Shown: one piece after another, positions 11,505 to 21,778 of the stretch | Position numbering within the stretch: the stretch's first letter is position 1 | Layout of the letters: every line of letters starts with the position of its first letter | From: Eustoma russellianum | Taxonomy: Eukaryota > Streptophyta > Magnoliopsida > Gentianales > Gentianaceae | Assembly: GCA_036186865.1 (NCBI GenBank) | Contig: AP025069.1 | Location: 18,103,447 to 18,167,446 of the forward strand | Length of the DNA: 64,000 nt | Direction: 5' to 3' | Notes under the pieces: generated by a model | Told to the model about the DNA's origin: nothing | Databases searched by the model: none | What the model saw: the letters and a program-made list of their open reading frames with translations, nothing else | Translations under genes and position numbers: made by a program

Positions 11505-12579
11505 CTGCTACTACGTCGGTAGCCTCCTGCACATCTGTATCCGTCATGAGATGTACACGGGCATTTGCTCTAGGCTTCGCTCTCGGCTGCTGAGCCGCCT
11601 CTTCAGGATTATTTTTCTTCATCTCCGAGCAGTCCCTAATCATGTGACCCACTTGACCGCATCGGAAACATGCTCCAGCCACTTTCCTACACTCTCCAAC
11701 GTGATTCCTATTGCAATGTGGACAAACTCCTACTGCCTGCTGAGCTACTTGATTCCGGGGTGGCAGTCTCTGAAAATTCCCAACTGGGCCTCTCTTCGGA
11801 ATCTTGACCCAACGTCCGGGTCTTCCACCAACTCTCACATCCTCCCTTGGCCTCTTGCCTCTATCAGCCCCTCCTATGCTAGCTGCTCTTGCCGCCACTC
11901 GGCGAAAATCACTCTCAACACGGTAACACGCATCTAGCATATCCTCATAAGTTTTCATCCCCGCATTCACTATCGCCGATTGTATCCTCGAGTCCAAGCC
12001 CCTCTCAAACTTCGTCATCTTAAGACGATTATCAGACATAATCGCAGGGGCAAACTTACCCAGGGCATGAAAACGATCTGCATACTCCGACACTGTCATC
12101 CTTCCTTGTTCCAGTCTGTCAAACGCCCTTATCTTGTCCAAGATCGCCGTCTCCGGTACATAGTATTTCAGGAAAACATCACAAAACTGTGTCCATGAGA
12201 TTGGTGGGGTCATTCTCAACACCATTCCTTCCCACCATTCGCCAGCCTTGCCACTTAAAAGGGGTGTGGCCACCTCAACTTTTATCTCATTCGGAACTTG
12301 CACCAACCGGAAACATTTCTCAACCTCAGCCAACCAATGCTGAGCCTCTTCAGGATCCGTACATCCACCGAACTCCGGCACCCTCATCTTCCTCATCTCT
12401 CCATAGAAGAACCTGATGTTATGCTGCGGCGGTGGTGGAGGCGGAGGCTGATGCTGCTGCACATACCCTTGTGCAATGACCGTCAGCGCATCAGTGAGTA
12501 TTTGGGGTAAAACCACTTGTGGTGGCTGGTTCTCCTGTCCATTGCCAGAGTTGCCTGTGTTATCTCTCCTGGGAGGCAT
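11494..12579 (-). CDS. gag: Gag polyprotein of Tekay element
   Basis: 361 residues starting MPPRRDNTGN at 12579. After a Pro/Gln-rich N-terminus comes the retrotransposon Gag capsid domain (~70-225, with PEEAQHWLAEVEKCF and EWWEGMV), then a basic linker and two Cys/His clusters near the C-terminus: CPHCNRNHVGEC (an atypical knuckle) and the canonical CCHC CFRCGQVGHMIRDC. Gag forms the virus-like particle and binds genomic RNA. No internal stop or frameshift is seen. The stop lies just inside the candidate intron, so this would be the unspliced product. The gene sits ~270 nt after the PBS. Confidence 0.9.
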   Translation of the reverse strand: MPPRRDNTGNSGNGQENQPPQVVLPQILTDALTVIAQGYVQQHQPPPPPPPQHNIRFFYGEMRKMRVPEFGGCTDPEEAQHWLAEVEKCFRLVQVPNEIKVEVATPLLSGKAGEWWEGMVLRMTPPISWTQFCDVFLKYYVPETAILDKIRAFDRLEQGRMTVSEYADRFHALGKFAPAIMSDNRLKMTKFERGLDSRIQSAIVNAGMKTYEDMLDACYRVESDFRRVAARAASIGGADRGKRPREDVRVGGRPGRWVKIPKRGPVGNFQRLPPRNQVAQQAVGVCPHCNRNHVGECRKVAGACFRCGQVGHMIRDCSEMKKNNPEEAAQQPRAKPRANARVHLMTDTDVQEATDVVAGTI

Positions 12580-12847
12580 TTTTCTCTGAAAAGGTCAACA
12601 TTACATTGGCATTTAGTAAATACAAGGATTACTAAAAGCTTGAACGCGTGCTAATAGGTAAGGTGTGTAGTACAACTATTAATACAAAGTTAGGTAACAA
12701 GACGCGCTCGCACACACCCAACCCATATCATACTTAACCACTAAGGAGATCAGTACTTATAACTAAGGATCAACCTTAAAGGAGAATCATAGCTTAAGAG
12801 TCTAAAAGATCATGAACCTAAGTTTCCGAACTAGATCTGAAGCCTAG

Positions 12848-12859
12848 TCTCTGATACCA
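12848..12859 (-). promoter_or_regulatory. Primer-binding site, tRNA-iMet (Tekay)
   Basis: The minus strand reads TGGTATCAGAGA, two bases inside the 5' LTR boundary at 12862. Complementary to initiator tRNA-Met. Confidence 0.9.
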
Positions 12860-12861
12860 CC

Positions 12862-15497
12862 TGTAGCGCCCCAGCCCGATACCGTTATCGGAACCAGTGC
12901 ACCCGCCGTAGCCTACTATGAGAACTACGAAGCGTCAAGCAGATCAAGCATACATCCTTCATAATGTAAGTTAAAACCAGCGGAAAGTCATAAAAACTAA
13001 ACCTTCGTTGTCAATATTACAACCAGAAAACTGCAGCAGAAATAAAACTGTTTGTTCATCTAGCCGACATAAGTTTTAGAACAACATAATAACAATGAGT
13101 TTCAAACTCAAACAAAATAGTCCAGCATCTATCTATTCCTTTGTCCATCATCCCATTGAGCCCACTCGCCGTCGTCTTCGATAAATATCAACTCATAATC
13201 AGGCTCACCTGAAAAGGAGACAGAATGATTGTTCTTAGCGAAAACTTCGCCAGCAAGTAACCCGTCTATACACCCTACGGAATCACACACGTCGAGTCAC
13301 CAGTGTATAAAACATTGCCCAAAAATAAGGTGCTCGGGTTAACAAATAGCATCTTAATAAGAATTACTCAAAACAGATAAAGCACATATGTGAACACAGT
13401 TACGAGAACCAACATGTATTAAAACAACGAATCACATAAGCAAGTCATAGACTAACCACGTTTCTTGCATGTCAAGTCTTATGCTTCGTGTATCATGATG
13501 CATGTACCTCTTTAAAGTCACACACAACACCCATGCATATGCCTTCTTTCATAAACCTGTCATGCATGTCATTTCACAAACATTTCATCACTTTACATAT
13601 CATATTCTTCGCGTAGCAGAACTTTATACCCTGTGGGTGATCAGTCCACAGCCATCATAACTTTATACCCCGTGCTGAAAGGTCCACGGCCCCATTACAT
13701 ATATCATATATCCGTGCTGAAAGGTCCACGGCCCCATTACATATATCATATATCCGTGCTGATAGGTCCACGGCCCCATAAAATACTTCATTTTCCGTGC
13801 TGATAGGTCCACGGCCCCATAACATACTTTATACCCTGCTGTTGATTCACAGATCACGCTCTTTATACCCTGCTTTCGCAGACGTGACTTTTATACCCTG
13901 TGATCAACCAGCAGCCATTTTGTCTTTCGCAAACTTTACCTTTCTTGTTCTTTTGCAAAACATATCTCAAATCAAATGCAAGTGCCCATGTCATGATGCA
14001 GGATGCACAGATAGCTTCATATCAACATGTAGCACACACACACATACATCTTGTCTATCAAGGATATGGTCTTGCACCTCAAACACTCCCTAAACGTGTT
14101 TTACCAAGTCCATTTGTCTCACTTATTCACTAGAATTCAATCTTATGCTTACTTAATCAAACTTACCATCTACACCTCAAATATACCTCAAATACCCTTG
14201 CATTTTATGTTCAAAAGAAGTGTATAAAGTTACTACACTTACATAGGGCGCTTAAAGGGTCAAAAAGACTTCCAGTACAGTTGGAACGCTACATGAAGCG
14301 CCTATAGTGACTTCAAGCGCCTATACTAGGTGTTCGAAGTGTTCGGGGATGTTCTGTAGACATTGAACGCCTACATGAAGCGCCTAATGTGACATGAAGC
14401 GCTTCAAGTAGCTGTTCGAAGTGTTCGGACGGTTCTAAACTGCAGTTTTTCTGTACGGGAAAGTTCCAGGACACATGGAACGCTACATTAGGCGCCTAAT
14501 GTGACTTGAAGCGCCTCATGTAGGCGTTCGAAGTGTTCGGACGGTGCCAAACTGCAGTTTTTCTGCAGTAACTTCTACCCAACTCCTTTCTTCTTCAACC
14601 CTTCCAGGTTCAACACTTAAAGATCCATCTTAACAACTAGATTCATCATACTTAACATACATCTAATCATGAATTGATGCTTAGTGAATGTCTAACAAGA
14701 TCCACTCTAAATCTTCAATCATTCACCACCTTCAAGAGTTATCATCAACAATACCCAACCAACAAAACTACAACAATGACATCACTCATCCCTCAATTTC
14801 CTGCACTTACTCTCAACATCTAAGTGTATACAATCAACACAAGAGTAGAGCAAGACAAGAAACACATCAACATATATACTCTCATGGGCATGGTTGACTA
14901 ACAACAATTACTGCACAACTATTTTAGAAATATGGCCCAAAGAACAAGACTTTACACAATTAGCAACAAGACTTACATAAAACAAAGCATTTAAGATAGG
15001 CAAGACAAGAATACTAATGTGTGATTCATGTTTTCTCTTTGTAAGAACATAGGGCCTTAAGTATCAAAATTTACATAAAGCGTATAGAAAGATTACTTGC
15101 CTTGAACTCTAGATAAGCTTACGGATTTACTGCAGAATCTTGATGAGAATTGAACCTAGAATGGCCTTTATCCTTCCTTCTCCTTCCTCTCTTCTTCTTC
15201 TTCCTCTCCCTTTTCTCTTCTCTCTCAATTCCTGCGGTTTTCCTTCTTCTTTTGTGGCCAAAACCGTCCCTCATGCTGAGAAGGGGAGGTTATATCAACT
15301 TTTGTAACTCCCTCAACTCCTAGTAGGGGCTATGTTGCTATTTTACCATACTTTCTTTTAATCCTACTTTTAACCCCTTTCTTTTGTTCTTCTATGTTTT
15401 GAGTAACTAAGTTTTATAATCTTACATAATTAATTAAGTTGCATTCAAGGTTGACCTAAGTATCGAAAGTTGCGCTTAAAAATCACGGGGTGTAACA
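12862..15497 (-). repeat. 5' LTR of Tekay element
   Basis: 2636 bp, partner of 6612-9248. One single-base indel (near 12985) and about five substitutions seen by eye. Carries the same internal tandem arrays at 13670-13836 and 14284-14564. Confidence 0.93.
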
Positions 15498-15563
15498 CAA
15501 CTCACTTTTGTTTCTTGTGTTAGTTTTCTTCTTTTCTTGTTTGTGATAGCGTTTCAGGTTGCC

Positions 15564-18500
15564 ATGGATGGTTCAAACAGTACCCAAGGAGGAGGAGACA
15601 AAGTGGAATATTCAATGGAAAAGATTGCACAGATGCTTAGTAATATGCAATCTAGGATGGATGAGTGGGAAGCAAGGATGACATCCAACACACCTCCTAC
15701 CCAAGAACAGCCCCCACCTCAAAACCAAGGCCAAACATCCCGTGGAACTGAACCTAAGGGGTCCACAAGCATGGGAGGTAGAGGAGGAGCAAGGGGTAGA
15801 GGAGATAGGAGGCAAGGAATGAGACAACAACCTGTTAGGGAGGAATGGAATGATTACTATGAAGAGGAAGAGGTTGAGGAGGTATACCCAAGGCCTCAAG
15901 GCCGAATGCAACCTAGGAGGCATGTGCCTCAAGAGGATGATTATTTGAAAACCAAAATAAACATTCCACCCTTTTATGGCAAAAGTGACCCTGAAGCCTA
16001 CATTGAGTGGGAAAGAAAAGTTGACATGATCTTTTCCTATACCAACTATACTGAGTTGCAAAAAGTGAGATATGCAAGTATAGAGTTCTTGGATTATGCC
16101 TTGATTTGGTGGGACCAAACTCAAAGTATAAGAAGAAGGACTAGACAACCAACAATTGGAACTTGGGATGACATGAAATATGAGATGAGAAAGAAATTCA
16201 TTCCAGAATCTTACGAGAGATCCATGTTCCAAAAGTTGCAATGCCTAACTCAAGGAAATAAAAGTGTGGATGAATACTTTGAAAAGTTAGAAAGTTTGTT
16301 GATAAAAACTGATACTGAAGAAACTGAGGAGGCAACCATGGCTCGGTTTTTGGGAGGTCTTAATAGGGAGATTGGGTTTCAACTTGAACTCACTACCTAT
16401 GTTGATCTAAATTCCATGGTTCACAAAGCTGAGAAAATTGAGAGGCAATTAAAGGTACGTTCTTCTACTAGTGGATTTGGTCTTAGAACTAATGCTTCTT
16501 CTATTTCTAAAGTGCAGCCTAGGTCTAATGGCAATGGAGGGGCACGGACAAGTTCAAACACATTCGGCCAAAACAGTTCTAACACTCCAAATAAACCACA
16601 CTTCACTCAAAGGACCAATGGTGCAAATCAAGGTCAAAATGACAAAGGCAAAGGCAAGGCAACCGCAAACCCCCCAAGGACAAGGGAGATTGAGTGTTTT
16701 AAATGTAGAGGGAGAGGGCATTATGCAAGGGACTGCCCTAATGCCAAGAAAGTGTTGTACCTTGAGGAAACTAATGAATTCTATTCAGAAGAGGAGGAAG
16801 AAGAAGCAACAAAGGAGGAGTACCAAGAGGACTCAGCTGAGGAGGTAAAGAGTGATGAAGAGGGTGCATATAAGGACTTTCTTGTGGTAAGAAAAGCCTT
16901 AAGTGCACACATGAAGGAGGAAGAAGAAAACTTGCAAAGGGAGAACATTTTCCACATCCATTGTTTGGTAAAAGGCAAAACTTGCACTTTAATTATTGAT
17001 AGTGGTTCTTGTGCTAATGTTGCAAGTATTGAACTTGTTAGAAAGTTAGATTTACCTATGATTGATCATCCCCATCCCTATAGGTTATCTTGGCTAAATG
17101 ATTGTGGTGAGATTCATGTGTCTAAGCAAGTTCTGATTTCTTTATCTATTGGTGGCTACAAAGATGAAATTTTGTGTGATGTAGCTCCTATGCATGCTAG
17201 TCATATTTTGTTAGGTAGGCCTTGGCAATTTGACAAGCATGTTATTTATGATGGTAGATTGAACATGTATGCTTTTACTTTTAATGGCAAAAAGTTTAAG
17301 TTACATGCATTGTCTCCACATAAAGTTTATGAGGATGCTAAGAGGATGAAGAAGAACCATTCAGATCCTAAGGAAAAGGAGGCTGAAAAAAGGTTCTTAG
17401 AGGTTCTTAAAAAGGAGAGAAGAAGCCTTTTGGAGGCCACAAACTCCTCGGCCAAGGGTACACAACCCACGGCCCAAATCAATCCACCCTCACCCACGGC
17501 TCAGACACTTTCACAAGCATCCACCTCACAAATTTCACATCCACCTAAGAAGCATGCTTTCTTTGCAAAATCTCGTGAAGTTACACATGTATTGTATGAT
17601 AATAAAACTATTTTGGTGATGCTTTACAAAGATAGTGTTGAATGCTTGTTTTCTAAGAATGACTTACCATCTACCTTGCCTAGTGGTGTTGTTTCTTTGT
17701 TGGAAGAATTTGCAGATTTGTTTCCCGATGAGGAACCACATGGGTTGCCACCTTTAAGAGGGATTGAGCACCACATTGACTTTATTCCAGGGGCTGTCCT
17801 ACCTAATAGGCCAGCTTATAGGGCCAATCCGGAGGAAACAAAGGAAATACAAAGGCAAGTGGAGGATCTCTTAGCCAAAGAGAAGGTAAGGGAAAGTATG
17901 AGCCCAAGTGCAGTTCCAGTCATCCTTGTCCCGAAAAAGGATGGCACTTGGAGGATGTGTACAGATTGTAGGGCCATCAACAAAATCACTGTAAAGTATA
18001 GGTATCCCATTCCTAGACTTGATGATATGCTTGATATGTTGCATGGTTCACAATGGTATACGAAAATTGATTTGAAAAGTGGTTATTTTCAAGTGAGAAT
18101 AAGAGAGGGTGATGAATGGAAAACAGCTTTTAAAACTAAATTTGGATTGTATGAATGGTTAGTTATGCCTTTTGGGTTAACTAATGCACCTAGTACATTC
18201 ATGAGGCTAATGAATGAAGTTTTGAGAGCTTTTATTGGGAAGTTTGTTGTGGTTTATTTTGATGACATCTTGATCTATTCTAAGTCCTTAGAAGAGCATT
18301 TAGATCACATAAGGGCTGTTTTTGAAAAGCTAAGAAAAGAAAAACTTTATGCTAACTTTAAGAAATGTTCTTTTTGTTTGGACAAAGTTGTTTTTCTTGG
18401 TTTTGTAATCAGTTCTGCAGGGATTGAAATGGATCAAGACAAGGTGAAATCCATCCTTGAATGGCCTACACCAAAGAGTGTGGGAGAAGTGAGGAGCTTT

Positions 18501-20531
18501 CATGGTTTGGCAGGTTTTTATAGGCGGTTTGTCAAAGACTTTTCAACCGTAGCCGCACCATTGAATGAGATAGTCAAGAAAGAGGTTGGATTCCATTGGG
18601 GGGAAGCCCAACAAAGGGCGTTTGATGAGCTTAAAAGACGTCTCACTACAGCACCTATCTTGAAGTTGCCAAACTTTGATGATACATTTGAGGTAGAGTG
18701 TGATGCAAGTGGCGTGGGAATTGGAGCTGTTCTAACCCAAGGTAAGCATCCTATTGCTTATTTTAGTGAGAAGTTGAAAGGTGCTGCATTGAACTATCCT
18801 ACTTATGATAAGGAGTTGTATGCTTTAGTAAGGTCCTTACAAACTTGGCAACACTACTTGCAACCCAAAGAGTTTGTCATTCATACTGATCATGAAAGTT
18901 TGAAGTACCTTAAGAGTCAAGGAAAACTGAATAAGAGGCATGCAAAGTGGGTTGAGTTTATTGAGCAATTTCCTTATGTCATTAAGTATAAGCAAGGAAA
19001 AGATAACATAGTTGCTGATGCTTTGTCTAGAAGGTATACTTTGATTACTAAGTTGTCTTCACACTTGCTTGGCTTTGAATTTGTTAAGGAATTGTATAAG
19101 GATGATTCTGATTTTGCTTCCATTTATGATGCATGTGTTGATTCTCCTTTTGGTAAATTTTATTTGCATGATGGCTATTTGTTTAAGGAGAAACGATTAT
19201 GCATTCCTAAGGGATCAATGCGTGAATTGTTGGTTAAGGAAGCACATGGGGGCGGGTTAATGGGACACTTTGGAGTTTTTAAAACTTTAGAAACTTTAAA
19301 GGAACATTTCTTTTGGCCTCACATGAAATCAGATGTTGCAAAGGCTTGTACTAGTTGCATCACTTGTAGGCAAGCTAAGTCCAAAACACAACCTCATGGT
19401 TTGTACACACCCTTGGACGTACCTAGTGCACCTTGGGAGGACATTTCTATGGACTTTGTTCTTGGCTTACCTAGATCAAAAGGTGGTAGAGATAGTGTCT
19501 TTGTTGTGGTAGACAGATTCTCTAAGATGGCACACTTTATTGCTTGTCACAAAGTAGATGATGCTTCCTACATTGCAAATCTATTCTTTAAAGAAGTTGT
19601 TAGGTTGCATGGCATGCCTAAAACAATTGTTAGTGATAGGGACAGTAAATTCTTGAGTCATTTTTGGCGTGTGCTTTGGAGCAAGTTGGGAACTAAGCTT
19701 TTGTTTTCTACTACTGCACACCCACAAACAGATGGCCAAACTGAAGTGGTAAATAGGACCTTGTCACAAATGTTGCGTGCCTTAATCCAAAGCAATCTGA
19801 AAAATTGGGAAGAATGTTTACCACATATTGAGTTTGCTTACAATAGGGCTGTTCATAGTGGGTCTTTGTATTCCCCTTTTGAAGTTGTCTATGGTTTTCT
19901 ACCCCACTTCCCACTTGATTTGTTGCCTATTCCAATTGATGAGCGTACTAGCATGGATGGTAAACAACGAGCTGAAATGATCAAAAAGTTGCATGAAAAG
20001 GTTAAACTCCAACTTGAACGAAAGAATAGACAGTATGCCAAACAAGCTAACAAGCATAGACAAGATGTTGTGTTTTATCCTGGAGATCTTGTTTGGTTGC
20101 ATTTAAGGAAGGAACGGTTTCCTAAGGAGAGGAAGTCCAAGCTTATGCCTAGAGGAGATGGACCTTTTAAGGTCATTCAAAAGGTTGGTCCAAATGCCTA
20201 TGTGCTTGATCTTCCTCAAGACAGGTATGGTTCAGTTTCCAACACCTTCAATGTAAGTGATCTTTCCCCTTTTGAGCATTTTTATCTTGATGATTCGAGG
20301 GCGAATCCTTTTGAGGAGGGGGGGATTGATGAGGCTGAGAAGCAGCCCCCTAATGAGGAGCTTGCACAAGGTGCCCTTAACCGTAAGGGGCCTTTGACAA
20401 GGAGCCAAACTAAGAGGATTAATTGTCTTCAAGTTGCTTTTGATGTTGGCTCCTTTCTAACCAAACATGTGCAAGATGAACCAATGAACGTTCCTCCTAA
20501 ATGGGTGCTCATTGTTGAGCTTAGGAACTGA
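15564..20531 (+). CDS. gag-pol: Gag-Pol polyprotein of CRM-like family-2 copy 2a, intact
   Basis: 1655 residues from the ATG at 15564 (GCCATGG context). An upstream in-frame ATG at 15537 is not conserved in copy 2b. Domains: Gag (~140-290), CCHC CFKCRGRGHYARDC (378-391), acidic linker, protease DSG (Asp479), RT with YFDD (898-901), RNase H (first Asp 1047), integrase HHCC (~1227-1275) and DD35E core (Asp1297, Asp1358, Glu1394), and a GPF-type module (~1530-1550). The last ~68 residues (GPLTRSQTKRI, TKHVQDEP) are encoded after the PPT, inside the 3' LTR. There is no canonical chromodomain; in position the tail corresponds to the CR motif known from centromeric CRM elements. No stop or frameshift; expression is probably blocked by the Tekay insertion 62 nt upstream. 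Confidence 0.93.
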   Translation: MDGSNSTQGGGDKVEYSMEKIAQMLSNMQSRMDEWEARMTSNTPPTQEQPPPQNQGQTSRGTEPKGSTSMGGRGGARGRGDRRQGMRQQPVREEWNDYYEEEEVEEVYPRPQGRMQPRRHVPQEDDYLKTKINIPPFYGKSDPEAYIEWERKVDMIFSYTNYTELQKVRYASIEFLDYALIWWDQTQSIRRRTRQPTIGTWDDMKYEMRKKFIPESYERSMFQKLQCLTQGNKSVDEYFEKLESLLIKTDTEETEEATMARFLGGLNREIGFQLELTTYVDLNSMVHKAEKIERQLKVRSSTSGFGLRTNASSISKVQPRSNGNGGARTSSNTFGQNSSNTPNKPHFTQRTNGANQGQNDKGKGKATANPPRTREIECFKCRGRGHYARDCPNAKKVLYLEETNEFYSEEEEEEATKEEYQEDSAEEVKSDEEGAYKDFLVVRKALSAHMKEEEENLQRENIFHIHCLVKGKTCTLIIDSGSCANVASIELVRKLDLPMIDHPHPYRLSWLNDCGEIHVSKQVLISLSIGGYKDEILCDVAPMHASHILLGRPWQFDKHVIYDGRLNMYAFTFNGKKFKLHALSPHKVYEDAKRMKKNHSDPKEKEAEKRFLEVLKKERRSLLEATNSSAKGTQPTAQINPPSPTAQTLSQASTSQISHPPKKHAFFAKSREVTHVLYDNKTILVMLYKDSVECLFSKNDLPSTLPSGVVSLLEEFADLFPDEEPHGLPPLRGIEHHIDFIPGAVLPNRPAYRANPEETKEIQRQVEDLLAKEKVRESMSPSAVPVILVPKKDGTWRMCTDCRAINKITVKYRYPIPRLDDMLDMLHGSQWYTKIDLKSGYFQVRIREGDEWKTAFKTKFGLYEWLVMPFGLTNAPSTFMRLMNEVLRAFIGKFVVVYFDDILIYSKSLEEHLDHIRAVFEKLRKEKLYANFKKCSFCLDKVVFLGFVISSAGIEMDQDKVKSILEWPTPKSVGEVRSFHGLAGFYRRFVKDFSTVAAPLNEIVKKEVGFHWGEAQQRAFDELKRRLTTAPILKLPNFDDTFEVECDASGVGIGAVLTQGKHPIAYFSEKLKGAALNYPTYDKELYALVRSLQTWQHYLQPKEFVIHTDHESLKYLKSQGKLNKRHAKWVEFIEQFPYVIKYKQGKDNIVADALSRRYTLITKLSSHLLGFEFVKELYKDDSDFASIYDACVDSPFGKFYLHDGYLFKEKRLCIPKGSMRELLVKEAHGGGLMGHFGVFKTLETLKEHFFWPHMKSDVAKACTSCITCRQAKSKTQPHGLYTPLDVPSAPWEDISMDFVLGLPRSKGGRDSVFVVVDRFSKMAHFIACHKVDDASYIANLFFKEVVRLHGMPKTIVSDRDSKFLSHFWRVLWSKLGTKLLFSTTAHPQTDGQTEVVNRTLSQMLRALIQSNLKNWEECLPHIEFAYNRAVHSGSLYSPFEVVYGFLPHFPLDLLPIPIDERTSMDGKQRAEMIKKLHEKVKLQLERKNRQYAKQANKHRQDVVFYPGDLVWLHLRKERFPKERKSKLMPRGDGPFKVIQKVGPNAYVLDLPQDRYGSVSNTFNVSDLSPFEHFYLDDSRANPFEEGGIDEAEKQPPNEELAQGALNRKGPLTRSQTKRINCLQVAFDVGSFLTKHVQDEPMNVPPKWVLIVELRN
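20313..20325 (+). promoter_or_regulatory. Polypurine tract of family-2 copy 2a (within the ORF)
   Basis: GAGGAGGGGGGGA with seven consecutive G, immediately before the 3' LTR and inside the gag-pol reading frame (encoding EEGG). Copy 2b has six G here and loses the tail frame. Confidence 0.88.
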
Positions 20532-21773
20532 TTATCCAATGATTTTCAATGTCAATAAATAAGTTAAAGGGTTGGTGGGAGGGCAGGATAGTCAGTCCGC
20601 TTGTTGGTGCCGTTTCTGTGGCTTTTAGTTGCTCCTTTCTTTTGATTCTTTTAAAGTTTGTTTTAGAATACTTATGTTTGGTGTATGAGTGTGATTTGTA
20701 GGTGTTATAGGTCTTGGATCAAACGCCTTGAGCTTTGGAAAGGAAGGCTTCTCAGATTTGGACCAAGCTTGTCCATACAAGGCTGTTTTGTGGTTTTGGG
20801 CTTTCAAGTGAGATTGGGCGTGCATGGGACCAGCTGGACCTTGAAGTAGACTTAATTTAGAGCATCTTTCATGTTTTGGGTTTTGTCAAAATCAGTCCAC
20901 AAAAATAGTTACAAGAGTTGCAAGGAAGAAGTCCAAAACAAGCCCAATTGTGCAAATTAGGGTTTTCGGTCTTCTTGAGAGTGTGGCAGCCGCATCTTAT
21001 CATCAAATGCAATTAAGAGACCTTCTAGAATGTCATAAATCAGATTGGGATGATTGGAAATGAATTATGGAGTCATAATTGAAGATTTGGAGCATTTAAG
21101 GAGATAATTCAAGTGAGAGAAAGTTACCAAAGTTAGCAAATCTGATCTTGTGTCACAATGAGGGCTGAATGGCGTGAATTGAAGGCACATGGATACACAA
21201 GGAAAGTTCTAGAAGGATGGTTAATGAGGCAATAATTGGTGATTGAGACAATAAGTGTGGATTTGCCAAGAGAGAGAAGCTTACCTAAAATAACAAATCA
21301 AATTTGCATCTCAAGGAAGGAAATGGCGCAAACATTGAAGCTCCAAGATGCACCTAGACGTTTTTTTGGGTTGGCCAACAAGACTTGTAATCAAATATAT
21401 TGATCACTTAGCATTTCTTTTGGGGGGAGGCTATTTTCGCACCTTTGAGACTAGAACCATACGGTTTTTGTATTGTTTTTGTTCTTGAGTTTCTTGAATA
21501 AAAGTTTGTGTTTTCCCTTTGGTTTACACATATCTAAATCAAGGCTAGACCCAATTAAGGATTGTGTGTTCCTTGTTGGTGATCCACAATCCAAGGATTA
21601 GGAGTGACTGGTTGGATTGGACGGATTGAAACACATAACAACCAAACGAATTTGGAGGCTTGAAGGGAAGGTGGTTGCTTGGCACCATTGTCCATCACAT
21701 TCAAGGCTTGAGGGACGTTTGGAGAGTGAAGAAAGATCGGGACAACATCAATATACGAACCATATTCGTATCA
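20327..21773 (+). repeat. 3' LTR of family-2 copy 2a
   Basis: 1447 bp, TGATGAGG...CGTATCA, followed by the TSD GGTGA. The first 205 bp hold the end of gag-pol (stop 20529-20531). The remainder is non-coding. Confidence 0.93.
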
Positions 21774-21778
21774 GGTGA

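Larger units (their letters stand above)
6612..15497 (-). mobile_element. Tekay/Del-type chromovirus (Ty3/gypsy), internally deleted
   Basis: 8886 bp on the minus strand. On that strand the LTRs read TGTTACACCCCG...GGGCGCTACA. TSD CAACT at 6607-6611 and 15498-15502, PBS 12848-12859, PPT 9249-9260. The two ~2.64-kb LTRs differ by about six changes by eye (~0.2%), so insertion is very recent and later than the family-2 host element, which agrees with the nesting. Gag is intact. Pol has lost RNase H and most of integrase, but the integrase C-terminus with a chromodomain remains. The lineage call rests on the gag, the RT style (FIDD catalytic box) and the chromodomain. Confidence 0.92.
3871..21773 (+). 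mobile_element. CRM-like family-2 Ty3/gypsy element, copy 2a, carrying a nested Tekay element
   Basis: LTRs 3871-5318 and 20327-21773 (TGATGAGG...TTCGTATCA), TSD GGTGA at 3866-3870 and 21774-21778, PBS 5321-5332, PPT 20313-20325. Without the Tekay insertion (6612-15497 plus one CAACT) the element is about 9.0 kb. The two LTRs differ by roughly eight substitutions and one T-run indel by eye (about 0.5%), so the insertion is young. The gag-pol ORF is uninterrupted. The host sequence is the RT of the family-1 element. The only obvious lesion is the Tekay insertion in the leader, 62 nt before the gag start. Confidence 0.93.

Noticed and set aside
21660..21778. Start of an open frame apparently giving an N-terminal extension to RT
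   Set aside because: It begins inside the family-2 LTR; the fusion with RT is an accident of the insertion.
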